Origin: Microvelia longipes
Taxonomy: Eukaryota; Arthropoda; Insecta; Hemiptera; Veliidae
Direction of reading: 5' to 3'
Assembly (NCBI GenBank): GCA_018340805.1
Contig: JACMZG010001914.1
Span: 4,479,411 to 4,543,410, forward strand
Length of the DNA stretch: 64,000 bases
The notes beneath the pieces were generated by a model, which was not told the DNA's origin, did not search any database, and saw only the letters and a list, made by a program, of their open reading frames with translations. A program made the position numbers and the translations under genes. This document shows, in pieces, positions 43,733 through 53,775 of this stretch (within the stretch, counting starts at the first letter, position 1; every line of letters starts with the position of its first letter).

Positions 43733-44742
43733 TATAATATATATATTTATATAGAAGAGCACATGACCGTAAAACACAATGTAATTCCACTGATAACACG
43801 AAAGCCGGTTGACTGGTGCACCTGCCAACCTGACAAAAAATCATTATTTTAAATATTTGTCATAAATATCTATTAATGAAGAAAGATCGTAAAGAACAAA
43901 TATTATAACTTAAAACCCTGCTGAGTATTTAATAAAACTGGTCTTAGATGGCAAAAGGGTGGCGGAATACAAGAATCTACATTTAGTTGACGAGTACTAC
44001 ATTTATATATGATTTAATAATACGTTAAACTACAATTAAAATGCTTTAAATATTGTATGGCACCAATATTATATTAGTATTTCCAAATGAATCAATCATC
44101 ATTATTAATAATTACACATAATAATTCAGCAACTGGAAGTATTGCCAACTTTTTTTTAGAAAATTGTATATAAGGCGCGGTCGAATATCCACGGCCTTGT
44201 AGAACGTTGGATCACCAACAAACTTTTTATAAATTTTTTTTTCAAAATTTTCAGTAATTAGCCGGATTTGTGATAAATGAAGCCCATTTCCGTAATTTGC
44301 ACGCTCTTTTGGTTAATCTCAAAGAGTATTACATTCACTCAACGATTTATTTTTAATCTAACTTGGTACATACATAACTACTGTTAGACGTCAATATTTT
44401 GTGTTATATTTTGACATGTCATATTTGTTAACATGATTAGTTATGTATGTACCAAGTTAGATTAAAAATAAATCGTTGAGTGAATGTAAATACTCTTAGA
44501 GATTAACCAAAAGAGCGTGCAGATTACGAAAATAGGCTTCATTTATCACAAATCCGGCTAATTACTGAAAATTTTGAAAAAAAAAGTTATAAAAATGTTT
44601 GTTGGTGATCCAACGTTCTACAAGGCCGTGGATATTCGACCGCGCCTTATTGTTAGGGTGGCAGCATTACTTAGGTCCACCAGTGAACCGGTTTTCATGT
44701 TATCAGTAGTGCTCCTTCTATATATAGTATTATTCTAAGTTT
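43633..44742. mobile_element. TIR element with a second MITE nested inside
   Basis: CTTAGAATAATACTA ... TATATAGAAG-AGCAC ... CTGATAACA-GAAA-CCGGTT-ACTGGTG on the left (43633-43835) is matched inversely at 44672-44742. The left arm carries a TA expansion of about 95 bp (43650-43747) where the right arm has only TATATATAG. The interior includes the separate foldback at 44170-44650. Confidence 0.7.
44170..44650. mobile_element. Foldback MITE with arms of about 212 bp
   Basis: ATAAGGCGCGGTCGAATATC ... ACCAAGTTAGATTAAAAATA arms (44170-44381 and 44438-44650) flank a loop of about 56 bp. The two arms are nearly identical, implying a recent or homogenised element. No coding capacity. Confidence 0.92.
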
Positions 44743-45316
44743 ATAACCTAAGCATTAGCGTCACACTTGTTATTTAATATTTTCTAATTTCCCCAAGAAA
44801 ATATGCATATTTATCCTATAAAGTATACAATGCACAACACAGGTTACAAGATTTAGGGACAAGATTCGGACGGATTTCAAGCTAAGTTTATCCTATTTTT
44901 AGCGCATTTTCGTTAAAACATTCTGAAAGATTAGATTTGATTTCAAGAAACATTGCTTCCCAAAACAATTATTTTCTGGACAGCACCACTAGACCTAAAT
45001 TTTGTTAGTTGTCCAATCTACAGCTCAATCCAGCGTCCAAAATTCGTCGTCTACTTAATTCACACACTCCCAAATACAATTCTCTTTATGACATCCATTT
45101 TTTTTTTTTTTTTTTTTGGCATTGGTCTACTAGGCATTGTCTACTACCATGGCATTCTTATTTTATACTTTTATGACCTTAATAAATAATATTTATTTTA
45201 TTTATTTATTTAAAGCTTAACAAAAAGGTTAATTATCTATATTATTACAACAAAAAGCACATATTTACAATCAAATAAAGCTAACAATAAAATAACAAAA
45301 ACATTAATCTATTATC
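44743..45316. other. AT-rich intergenic stretch
   Basis: An 18-T run lies near 45101-45118 and an ATTT-rich stretch near 45190-45215, possibly a LINE tail. Nothing else recognised. Confidence 0.4.
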
Positions 45317-45703
45317 GTAATAAATAATTCCGGCGCGGTGGTCCGCTGTCGGGCGAATTTTCTTTGGATGCGTGTTTCCGTGCTTTTTACATTATATAAG
45401 TTTACAACTACTAAATAAATAATTCCGGCGCGGTGGTCCGCATGTCGGGCGAATTTTCTTTGGATGCGTGTTCCGTGCTTTTTACTTTATAAGTTTACAA
45501 TACTACTAAATAAAATTCCGGCGCGGTGGTCCGCTGTAGGCGAATTTCATTTAGAATGCGTGTTTCCGTGCTAAACAACCCATCTTGCTTATGAAAGAAC
45601 CATGCCCATTGCGTGGTTCCGGTTCATGTTTTAGAACCTAAGCAGTTACTCGATTGTCAAGCACTGCTCGTATCTCATTTTGTCTGTATTTTCCAAAGGA
45701 AAT
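45317..45703. repeat. Single arm of the 22863 foldback family
   Basis: Three tandem modules (AATTCCGGCGCGGTGGTCCGC ... GTGTTTCCGTGCTTTT) of about 90-100 bp are followed by the unique arm part to CCAAAGGAAATGCGC. Same order as 22863-23153 with one more module, and no opposite arm. Confidence 0.85.
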
Positions 45704-46283
45704 GCGCTAAAATAAATAAAAATACAAAATTTAAGATGAATATTCTTTTAGGCTGTAATAAGCTTTGTCGACTAGAAAAGCTTTTATTGCGTTGATTCTG
45801 GCCTTAGTAGTTAAAATACTTTTATATAGTTTGACAATTATATATAACGAATGCTGATGTTTAGCGGAGAAGATCTAAATAACTCAGTCCTACATTGAGG
45901 AAGACAGTATTTGATTTCATTTCTAGTATCAAAATGATGAAGACTATCATGAGTGATGAACTGATCTGAATTAGTGATGATATATTTACAAGCTTCTAAT
46001 ATGAAAATTGAGTACAGGGCGAGTCTTTTATTCTTTTGGAACAACGGTTTTGCTGAGCTACGAGGCTCTACTCCATAGATTGTTCTAATTATTATTTTTT
46101 GTAATATAAACACTCTATTCGCTTGTGAATTATTACCCATGATAAAATGTGATTTAAAAACTGTTTAATAAAATTTAATAAAAACTGTTTAAAAGTTTGG
46201 TAGAAAAATATTGAAAATAAAAAATAAAATAGTTTATTGGTTAAAAGAACGTTTAATATTATGGATTAGTTATTATTAATTGT
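45704..46283. other. AT-rich intergenic stretch
   Basis: Nothing recognised; a 100-codon minus-strand frame (45838-46140) has no domain or gene context that I can identify. Confidence 0.4.
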
Positions 46284-46512
46284 CTGCCTCCGTGGCCGTG
46301 ATCGTAAAGACGTTCGATTTCGGCACCGAAGGTCCGGGGTTCGCAGCCCGGGCTATGCTCTAAGGTTTTATGAATAGTATTTGTATTAAAAAGATTTCGC
46401 CAACTTTAATTAATTCTTAGAGTGTAGTAGATGCTACCCACCTGAGGTGGTTCACGCAGGGTGAATACCCTGATGGACCGAAAGGCCCTAAAACGGGCAT
46501 TTTATTTTTTTT
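46284..46512 (+). repeat. tRNA-derived SINE (family 1), full copy
   Basis: A box CCGTGGCCGTGATCGTAAAG, B box GGGGTTCGCAGCCCG (about 46337-46351), then a tRNA-unrelated body (AAAAAGATTTCGCCAACTTT). The 3' tail has CCCACCTGAGGTGG and GACCGAAAGGCCC hairpins, ending in a T-rich run. Best copy of the family in the window. Confidence 0.8.
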
Positions 46513-46878
46513 TTATTATTAATCATTTACAATCTTGATAAAAGAAAGATTTTTTTTGTATGGCATCCACTTCATTAACGAATTGTTTTAAAATAAATTC
46601 GCTAAAAACAAACAAATATAATCATAAAAACTCAATAAAATTGAAATCCCACATTACGTGGAATCATTAGTCTTAAAAAAAATCAATTTCATGGAATATT
46701 ACAGACTAAATGACCAAAGAAATTACCAGAATATCATGAATAACTAGTTAAATTTTAACTGACAATGTAATAAATTAATCGTACTTGACGTAATTAGGCT
46801 ATAAAGGTGTACAAACAGTATAAAGGTATATGGGTATTTTTATTGTAATGAAATAAAAGATAATTACGACAAAAGATG
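46513..46878. other. AT-rich upstream region of the second secreted-protein gene
   Basis: Nothing recognised. Confidence 0.4.
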
Positions 46879-46885
46879 TATAAAT
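46879..46885 (+). promoter_or_regulatory. Putative TATA box
   Basis: TATAAAT lies 93 bases before the ATG at 46978, similar in spacing to the paralogue. A second TATAAG occurs at 46891. Confidence 0.45.
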
Positions 46886-46977
46886 GCAAGTATAAGTAGA
46901 ATCCTAAGTTAGTTAGAAGTAAGAAGTAGTTGAAGTAATTTGAAAATTAAATTACGAGTTATACATTTTTTCTTAAA

Positions 46978-47412
46978 ATGAAAGTATCAATTTTATTTTT
47001 GGTTATTTTCGGTTTTGTGATAATGGGAGAGGTTAAGTTTGGTTTGGCTAAACCAAACGTGCAAGAGGAAGGGTTAAAAGAAGAATTCTTCTTTGGACGA
47101 AGGCATCCTAGTCACGGGGGTAGACGAGGTGGTCATGGAGATCATAGAAGACGTGGAGGACATGGCCGTCATAGTAACAGCTGTGAAACAACAACTCCGT
47201 CAACTACAACAAGCACGACTACATCTACTACAAGTACTACTACTACACCTACTACAACCACTACTACACCGACTACAACTACTACTACACCTACTACAAC
47301 TACTACTACAACTACTACAACTACTACTACGCCAACTACAACCACACCTACTACAACAACGGCTGCACCAACTACAGCAGCACCTACTACTGCTCCTGCT
47401 GGCAAAAAGTAA
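46978..47412 (+). CDS. Small secreted Thr/Pro-rich (mucin-like) protein 2
   Basis: A 144-residue intact single-exon frame, probable paralogue of the gene at 40032. The signal peptide (MKVSILFLVIFGFVIMGEV) aligns residue by residue in character with MKLSVIFMVVFGVVLLGEF. The mature N-terminus differs: an acidic stretch (QEEGLKEEFFFG), then a basic Gly/His/Arg-rich segment at 41-66 (RRGGHGDHRRRGGHGRH) and a single Cys at 69. From residue 71 it is Thr/Pro-rich (TTTTTTP repeats), shifting to Ala/Pro/Thr and ending APAGKK. O-glycosylation and extracellular location are likely; the role is unknown. An alternate frame over the same DNA gives a Leu/Gln repeat peptide that is a shadow. Confidence 0.75.
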   Translation: MKVSILFLVIFGFVIMGEVKFGLAKPNVQEEGLKEEFFFGRRHPSHGGRRGGHGDHRRRGGHGRHSNSCETTTPSTTTSTTTSTTSTTTTPTTTTTTPTTTTTTPTTTTTTTTTTTTTPTTTTPTTTTAAPTTAAPTTAPAGKK

Positions 47413-47515
47413 GAAAGTAACGGTACTTTTTTCAATTCAAGTCGTATAATGAGGGAAAGTCAATGAATGGTCACCTTAGGTCAGACTAAAATCCATTGTT
47501 TTTATTTGTTATCTA

Positions 47516-47521
47516 TTAAAT
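47516..47521 (+). terminator. Possible polyadenylation signal
   Basis: ATTAAA about 105 bases after the stop codon; variant of AATAAA. Confidence 0.35.
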
Positions 47522-47659
47522 AATTTTAATTGCCATTTGAAACAGAATATATATGTATCCTGTCCTGAGCTACATAGAATAACCCGCTCTGATTTTATCA
47601 TTAGAGCTAGGCTTTATCAAGGTCCTTAGAATGGTAACTTTACGCAAAAGTTCACTGTA

Positions 47660-47955
47660 TATGTGGGGAATAGTAATCGCCCAAACCTATACTGTATAAT
47701 TGTGGAACATTGATCGCTTACACCTATATTGTATATATAAGGAACGCTGATCGACCAAACCTATACTGTATAAGGAACATTGATCGACCAAACCTATACT
47801 GTATATGTAAGGAACATTAATCGCTCAAACCTATATTGTATACATAAGGAATATGATCGACCAAACCTACATTGTATATATAAGGAACATTGATCGACCA
47901 AACCTATACTGTATATGTAAGGAACATTAATCGCCTAAACCTATACAGTGTATGA
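47660..47955. repeat. Minisatellite of about 37-41 bp units
   Basis: About eight copies of GGAACATTGATCGACCAAAC + CTATACTGTATATGTAA with length variation. It lies just downstream of the second secreted-protein gene. Confidence 0.92.
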
Positions 47956-47983
47956 GAGGATGGCAGAGTTCTAGGAACATAAC

Positions 47984-48105
47984 CCTGAGTGCAATCACTG
48001 GATTGTTTCTCTATCAAGCGCACCAAGCCATTAAAACTGCGCTAACTCTAATACTTGTAATAATCACAATTGTTGTTGTATTATTCAATAAATAAAATAA
48101 AAAAA
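47984..48105 (+). mobile_element. 5'-truncated retrotransposon 3' end with poly(A) and target duplication
   Basis: The 122-bp insert ends AATAAATAAAATAAAAAAA. It is bounded by GGAACATAAC at 47974-47983 and 48106-48115, a 10-bp target-site duplication. This is the signature of target-primed reverse transcription of a LINE (or LINE-mobilised RNA). The source family is unknown. Confidence 0.75.
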
Positions 48106-48169
48106 GGAACATAACGCTACTATAGGAGCTAAAGTACTTAAGAAAATAGTACATTTTAAAAATCATTTA

Positions 48170-48765
48170 TCCTACCGAAAAGTTCGACGAGAATAAGATA
48201 TCTGTCTTATTTTATATCCTGTTGCTGCTATAAATGAACTTAACAACCTTCATCTACCACAGCAAGAGGTTTGACAAGAACAAGATAGAGGTCCTCTAAT
48301 CCTTTTGCTACCAAGAATGTACCTAACCTTCATCTCTTTATCTATAGGATACATTGATAGGAGACAGATGTCTCTTTATCCACTTGCTGCAATGGAAAAA
48401 TCTAACAATTTTTACCTTATTATAGCAAAAGTTTGACAAAAATAAGATATTGTCCCTTATATTTTTGTTGCAATGGATGGAATAACAACCTTAATTTATC
48501 ACTGCAAATGGTTTGAAAAATATAATACAGCAGTCCTCTAATCATTTTGCAGCAATGGATGTACCTAACCTTATTCTACCATAGGAAGAAGTTCGGAAAG
48601 AACAAGATAGTTACCCTTATCCTCTTGCTGCGGTGGATGAATCCAACCATTATCTTATAACAGCAAAAGGTTTGACAATAATAAGATATTGTCCCTTTAT
48701 CCTTTTGTTGCAATGGATGGTATAACATTATCTTATAACAGCAAAAGGTTTGACAATAATAACTA
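48170..48765 (+). repeat. Minisatellite of about 82-bp units, plus orientation
   Basis: About seven diverged units share AGCAAAAGGTTTGACAATAA, AAGATATTGTCCCTTTATCC and TTTTGTTGCAATGGATGG. The same array appears inverted at 50690-50990. Confidence 0.88.
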
Positions 48766-48842
48766 GACGGTTGCTACTACCACCCGAGGTGGTTCCCACA
48801 GGGGTTATCCCTAATGAGTCGCAATGCTCTAAACGGGTATTA
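48766..48842 (+). repeat. SINE 3' tail fragment (family 1 type)
   Basis: GTTGCTACTACCACCCGAGG ... TGCTCTAAACGGGTATT matches the tail of the SINEs at 46284 and 55480. Confidence 0.65.
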
Positions 48843-48935
48843 ATATCATCTTGGTATTCTCACCTCTCGTGGTGTTTAAGGGCGACAGCGGGTCATTTTT
48901 GACCAAGGTGGCACCCATTTTAGTTTTATCGTCTT

Positions 48936-49541
48936 TTAGTCGTTTGCAGTCGTACTTTCTATTGTTCCTGATGTGCCATTATATTTGTGGTTTAAGAAAT
49001 CTCTAACTATATGGATTCTTTGTAGAATTATTGATTTTTGCATTCTAATATACATTTGGTCAGGCAGGTCTAGGGTCTTTAAACATGTAGAGAGTTGTTT
49101 CGGGATGATTCCTGTACTGGACATAACTATTGGTACTATGGTAATTTTGTACATGTTCCAAATATTTTGTATTTCTATGGCTAGTTGTTTGTACTTCTCT
49201 TGATTTGTTTCTATTGTTTGTATAACATTATGAGTGTACGGGACGGCAATATCGATGATGATGGTTTCTTTTTGAGTTTATCCATTAGGACTATGTCGGG
49301 TTTGTTATGGTTGACGGTTTTATCTGTGATAATTCTTCTGTCCCAATATAGCTTATGACTATTGTTTTCTAAGAGTGGTTCTGGCTGGTAAGTGTAATCA
49401 GGTGTTTTAGAGCTGACAAGTTGGTGTTTTAAAGCTAATTCTTGGTGTATTATTCCTGCTACTTGATTGTGCCGGTAAAGATATTCCTTTTGAGCTAAGC
49501 GGGGACAAGCTGATGTAATATGCTGGATAGTTTCCGGTTTC
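48936..49541 (-). pseudogene. C-terminal fragment of an R2-type non-LTR retrotransposon (endonuclease domain)
   Basis: Reading leftward from 49541, the first frame starts at ETIQHITSACPRL, the last part of a CCHC-type zinc finger. It runs through KLYWDRRIITDKT and PDIVLMDK, residues typical of the restriction-like endonuclease of R2-group elements. A one-base frameshift near 49265 moves to the frame that continues IDIAVPYTHNVIQTIE and NIWNMYKITIVPIVMSSTG, ending at a stop at 48936. The RT and N-terminal regions are absent. It lies between inverted minisatellite arms, next to SINE fragments. Confidence 0.7.
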
Positions 49542-49569
49542 TGATAACATTATTATTATTATTATTATA

Positions 49570-49800
49570 AAATAAAGTATTTATGGCCTAGGTGGTTAGA
49601 GCCTTAGTATTTATACTGACCATTGACTTCACGGAGATCAGGTAGTTGCTCTCAGTTTATATAAGATAATTGATCAAATAAATTATTACCAGCTTTAGAT
49701 TACACTCGGAGCCTTACGGTTGCTACTACTACTTGAAGTGGTTACTGCAAAGTTTATTCCTGATTGTCCGAAAGGTTCCAATTGGCCATTATTACTACTT
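49570..49800 (+). repeat. tRNA-derived SINE, variant
   Basis: The head GGCCTAGGTGGTTAGAGCC is an A-box-like D-arm; the B-box region (ACGGAGATCAGGTAGT) is degenerate. The tail (GGTTGCTACTACTACTTGAA, TGTCCGAAAGG) follows family 1. A run of ATT repeats precedes it. Confidence 0.65.
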
Positions 49801-49875
49801 TCCAGTAACAATCTAGCACCCTGAGGTGGTATCTTAGGTTTGGTGTGCAAAACTTATACCATTTGATGGCATAAA

Positions 49876-50058
49876 TAGTCGACACAATAATTGTGCAAGA
49901 GACACCTAGGAGCGTTACAGCCAAAGATTTATGCATCATCAGGACCTGTTACATCATTCAACATTCGTCATTATTGAAGACGAATCATTAATAATGACTA
50001 TGATAGCCCTTCTTGTTACAATCCTAGGTGTCTCTCGCAAAATTATTTTGTGTCAACT
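49876..50058. mobile_element. Foldback MITE (AGTTGACAC family), copy 2
   Basis: AGTCGACACAATAATTGTGC ... TTATTTTGTGTCAACT termini with GAGACACCTAGG on both arms. The right flank ATTTTGCGAAACTCGGCAGT is the inverse of the flank at copies 1 and 4. Confidence 0.78.
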
Positions 50059-50689
50059 ATTCATATTTTGCGAAACTCGGCAGTATCACATGATTTAGAA
50101 TAATTCTGTAAAACAGGAGCACCTTATCCTTTACGGTGCTTTAATGTGTGACAGTGATCTCCGACATTAGAGCACATTCTTATGAGCATAAACCCTAATT
50201 AAATTAGGAAAACTTTTTATATGGCCATTTTATAAACGGGACTTGTATATTTCACAAGCTCCCTCTAGGGTTTTGAATACGTTTTAGATTTGAGTCATTC
50301 GCTTATATACAGACAGATATGAACTATTCAGACTATTTTTGTAAAAAAAAAGGTTCACGGACGACATACAAATTTTGTCTTTCATTATGTTTCTCAATAG
50401 GAAATCATTTTATACCCAGAAAGGTCGGGATCATGACTGGAATTATGAGTAAGCATCTTATTTTATCCAAAATACCTTATTTTAACCTAAATATAACCTT
50501 ATTTTATTCAGATGAATCATTCCCAACGCTATCAGATTTTAACAGGTTCTAGAAATAGGTCCCAGGACCCTATGCCCATTGATAATATAATTTTAGTGTT
50601 CTACCAGATGGAGTGCTTCTAATGACTAAGAAGCAAATAAGTGCCACTGTATTTAGAGAAGCAGAAGGTAATATTCCTCTATCTATTGC
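50059..50689. other. Intergenic stretch
   Basis: Nothing recognised. Confidence 0.4.
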
Positions 50690-50990
50690 TTTGATCTTCA
50701 TCCGTTGTAGAAAAAGGATTAAAAGACAGTTATCATATTCTTGTCCAAACTTTTGCTGTGATTGCTAGAAGCTGTTCGGTTTATCTATTTCAGCAAGAGG
50801 ATAAGGTACATCTATCTTATTTTTGTCATACCTCTTGCGGTTATAGATGAAGGTTGTTAGGTTTATCAATTGCTGTAAGAGTATAAGAGACAGCTATCTT
50901 ATTATTATCAAACCTTTTGCTGTTATAAGATAATGGTTGTTATACCATCCATTGCAACAAAAGGATAAGGGACAATATCTTATTATTGGC
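50690..50990 (-). repeat. Minisatellite of about 82-bp units, inverted arm
   Basis: About four units, complementary to the array at 48170-48765 (CCATCCATTGCAACAAAAGG, GATAAGGGACAATATC). Confidence 0.85.
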
Positions 50991-51023
50991 AACAATTGGC
51001 AATAATTTATCTAAACAATAATC

Positions 51024-51132
51024 TTTTATAAACTGAGAGCGTAACCTGAGATGCGAACCCCAGACCTCCGTGGGTGTCAAAGGTCATTATAAAGACTAAC
51101 TCCTTAACGACCTTGGCCACGGAGGCGGCACA
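51024..51132 (-). repeat. tRNA-derived SINE head
   Basis: On the minus strand: GCCTCCGTGGCCAAGGTCGT (A-box-like), then GGGGTTCGCATCTCAGG (B box). The SINE body is missing. Confidence 0.65.
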
Positions 51133-51169
51133 TTATTTTATATTCTTTAGAATTTTAAGTGAAGGACAA

Positions 51170-51335
51170 AGTTCGTGCTCTGTCGGAGTTAGACGTAACA
51201 AAACAGAAAAGGAAATTACATTATGTCAACCCATCACTAATGAAGAATGTCGAATGATAAAACAGTTCCCAGATGTATTGTAGCACATTGCATGTTACAT
51301 TTCCTAGGAGTCTTTGACACTATTATATTGTGTCA
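51170..51335. mobile_element. Foldback MITE (AGTTGACAC family), partial copy 3
   Basis: It shares AATGATAAAACAGTTCCCAG and the right arm TTACATTTCCTAGG-GTCT ... TATTGTGTCA. Its left half (GTTAGACGTAAC) matches the interior of the copy at 63280. Confidence 0.65.
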
Positions 51336-51995
51336 TATAAAATGTTAAACCCGTAATAATTAAACAGACTTTTACTTGAATATTTTATACAAATTTCAAG
51401 ATAAGACAACAACTTAGCCCAATAAATGAATATTTTTAGCAAAATAACATATCTTTCTTCAAATAAATACTTACGAAAAAAGGAAAAGATTATTAGAGAC
51501 CCTTTTTTATTGAGCTAGCTTAGATTGCCTTATTCAAATAAAGCGGATAAAACCGAAATCAGATCAAATATGGAAAGTCGAAATTTAGTGAAGTAAGAAA
51601 ATTAGATTTTTTCTTTATTTTTATGATGAAAGGCGGTGACAAGATCATTCCGGGGGGAAAGTAGATTATATAGAGCAATGCTATAAATAACCGGTTTTAT
51701 TGATTAGCTTACGGGGTAAGAAATGTTAGGAGGCCTTAAATAGGGTCGGATTTATAAGCCTGTTAGGGCTCAATAAGGAAATAAGAAGGAACCTTTATAA
51801 GCCAGTTATAAAGGCTTCTCAAACCAATTGAACCCCAAGATGTCAAAACAAAATTGAATATCTTCAGGTTTAGAGGTTTAAACAAAATCTTTGAAACTAA
51901 ATTATACTTGAAAGAAAATTAACGTCTAAACAAAAAAAAATCGATATAAAAAAAACCTAGAGAAGTGATAACTTCATAATGAAATTATTTTAACA
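51336..51995. other. AT-rich intergenic stretch
   Basis: Nothing recognised. Confidence 0.45.
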
Positions 51996-52268
51996 ACGCA
52001 TAATTATCCAGTAGGTTGAACAAAACTATGCCCCTAAAATTAGATTTACGCACTATTACTTGCACTGGTTAAAAACTTAGTTACTTATCTTTAAACTTAG
52101 TCCGTTATCTTTAAAGGTTTTAGCGCATTTCCTTTGAAAAATACAGACAAAATGAGTTAAGAGCAGTGCTTGACAATTGAGTAACTGCTTAGGTCCTAAA
52201 GCATGAACCGGAACCTTAAGCAAGAAATGGGTTGTTTAGCACGAAAACACGCATCCAAAGGAAATTGA
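51996..52268. repeat. Spacer plus one arm of the 22863 foldback family
   Basis: Collinear with about 23150-23430 of the foldback: CATAATTATCCAGTAGGTTG, AACTTAGT-CGTTATCTTTAA and GAGTAACTGCTTAGGT. It stops where the other arm modules would begin. Confidence 0.8.
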
Positions 52269-52269
52269 G

Positions 52270-52465
52270 GGCTCGTATTGACTCCGGGCCACTACCATTC
52301 AACTCAGAGGCCCAAAAAAACATGGAAAAGACTCGCAAAACGTATGTTTTCGTCATTAGGGACCTTTGAAACGGATTTGTGTCGTGGTCCAAGGTTCGAC
52401 TTCCGCCATGACGCCTATCCCATTAGCGAATTTTATTCCCAAAGGAAATTTGCTAAAAGAGATTT
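52270..52465 (+). repeat. tRNA-like repeat fragment (copy of 24210-24300)
   Basis: GGTCCAAGGTTCGACTTCC (B-box-like), GCCATGACGCCTATCCCATT and the AAAGGAAATTTGCTAAAA end. Confidence 0.55.
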
Positions 52466-52654
52466 AAAACGTAAATGGTGTAAATAAGAATTAAACTTAA
52501 AAATGCTCAGCTTTATGCTGACGAATAAATATTTATGTAATTTATTACACAAATGATTGTTATTTATTTAAATAAACGAATATTATTAGTATTATAATTG
52601 TTTTTATTCCTCAAAGTCAGTCAGCCTTTTAATAACTACTAGTGCTACTATATT

Positions 52655-52892
52655 TATGTCTGTAGCAGCAGTAACGAGTACCTGTCAGCACACAGGCTCG
52701 AGACCACCGGCTTTACGTCCCTTCTGAAGCACGCGGTACGCATAATTTCTATCCCTCTCATAAAAATCCCAGAGTCCGTGCTGGGATTGAACCAATCACA
52801 AAATAAACTCCATTCAAACTTCAAAGTTTAACGTCCATTCATTCTGTAGATTTGCCGCGTACCTTAACCACTACACCACGGGTGACTCCTAT
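52655..52892 (-). repeat. tRNA-derived SINE (family 2), full head
   Basis: The minus strand carries a clean pol III promoter: TGGTGTAGTGGTTAAGG (A box, complement of 52864-52880) and GGTTCAATCCC (B box, complement of 52783-52793), about 80 bp apart. The body with CCGGTGGTCTCGAGCC and GTACTCGTTACTGC is the one seen at 1401, 3061 and 31247. Confidence 0.78.
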
Positions 52893-53620
52893 GTCTGTAG
52901 CAAGTTTAAATACAAGTATATATTGAAGAACTTTTGATGTATATAGAAATACATTGCAAAAAATTCTACCACCTTTGTAATCAATCATATAAAAGGTTAG
53001 CGTGAACAAATTCAGCCAATACTTAGTATGCAAAGCTGTAAATAGTCTAAAAGTAGATTAACTATTACGAGATTTTTATTTCTTAGTACTTGCACAACCA
53101 TATCTATAAATAATTTTAGTTTACAAACATTTAGGAGGCATAGAAATTTTACACATTAACATTCCGCTCCATAAATTACGTGATTCCTCTGAAGTTTCTC
53201 AGGACGGGTATTTCCTAAATACGCTCTCTTATCACTAAGAGATAAATCAGTTAATATATTACAACCATAAAACATGGTTCATTTATCAGACCTAATGTAC
53301 GAACATCTCATGAATAACAAAACAACAATATCAATATATTACATTCTATAATACATATTTTAGATCCGGTGCCTTATCAGTTTTGTCAAAGCATAACTAA
53401 TACTCTCTAAAAAAAGATAGATTAACAGTTCTAGTTCATATCAGTTTGAAAGATAGTTTTAGCCAAATATTTGTAAAATAATCATCAATTATCTTATTTT
53501 TCATGTTAATTTTACTTTTTATAATATATTAATATTATAAAAGGTAAAAAAAACCCTTCGATAAGGTTACCTTACAAGGGTAATTGTGATTAAAAAAAAA
53601 TTAATATATGTATGTATGAC
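52893..53620. other. AT-rich intergenic stretch
   Basis: Nothing recognised. Confidence 0.45.
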
Positions 53621-53775
53621 TTTTAAAAACGCCGTGGAGTACTTCACAATAAAATACACCAACAACCACGTCTCTCCACTAAACATTATATATTAAATAA
53701 ACTGACAGAGCCGGCTCTGTCAGTTTTATTAATATATAATGTTTAGTGGAGAGACGTGGTTGTTGGTGTTATTTA
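53621..53775. repeat. Near-perfect 112-bp palindrome
   Basis: Arms 53657-53712 and 53713-53768 meet with no spacer at GAGCC|GGCTC. They share CACCAACAACCACGTCTCTC and CACTAAACATTATATATTA. The right arm starts GGCTCTGTCAGTTTTATT, the sequence that surrounds the predicted hammerhead cleavage site at 41855. The left flank GCCGTGGAGTACTTCACAAT repeats at 34280. Confidence 0.92.

Noticed and set aside
45095..45120. Poly(T) run as a reverse-oriented poly(A) tail of a retrocopy
   Set aside because: No target duplication or coding remnant could be found beside it.
45838..46140. 100-codon minus-strand frame as a gene
   Set aside because: No recognisable motif or promoter; length is within what AT-rich non-coding DNA of this size can give.
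47169..47435. Minus-strand Val-rich frame and plus-strand Leu/Gln-rich frame over the second secreted-protein gene
   Set aside because: Shadows of the ACT/ACA repeat; only the 46978 frame has a signal peptide and gene context. The Cys/Ser-rich antisense frame at 40038-40295 is rejected for the same reason.
52655..52892. Functional tRNA gene on the minus strand
   Set aside because: A and B boxes are good but spacing is long, no cloverleaf closes at the acceptor, and the downstream body is shared with other SINE copies.
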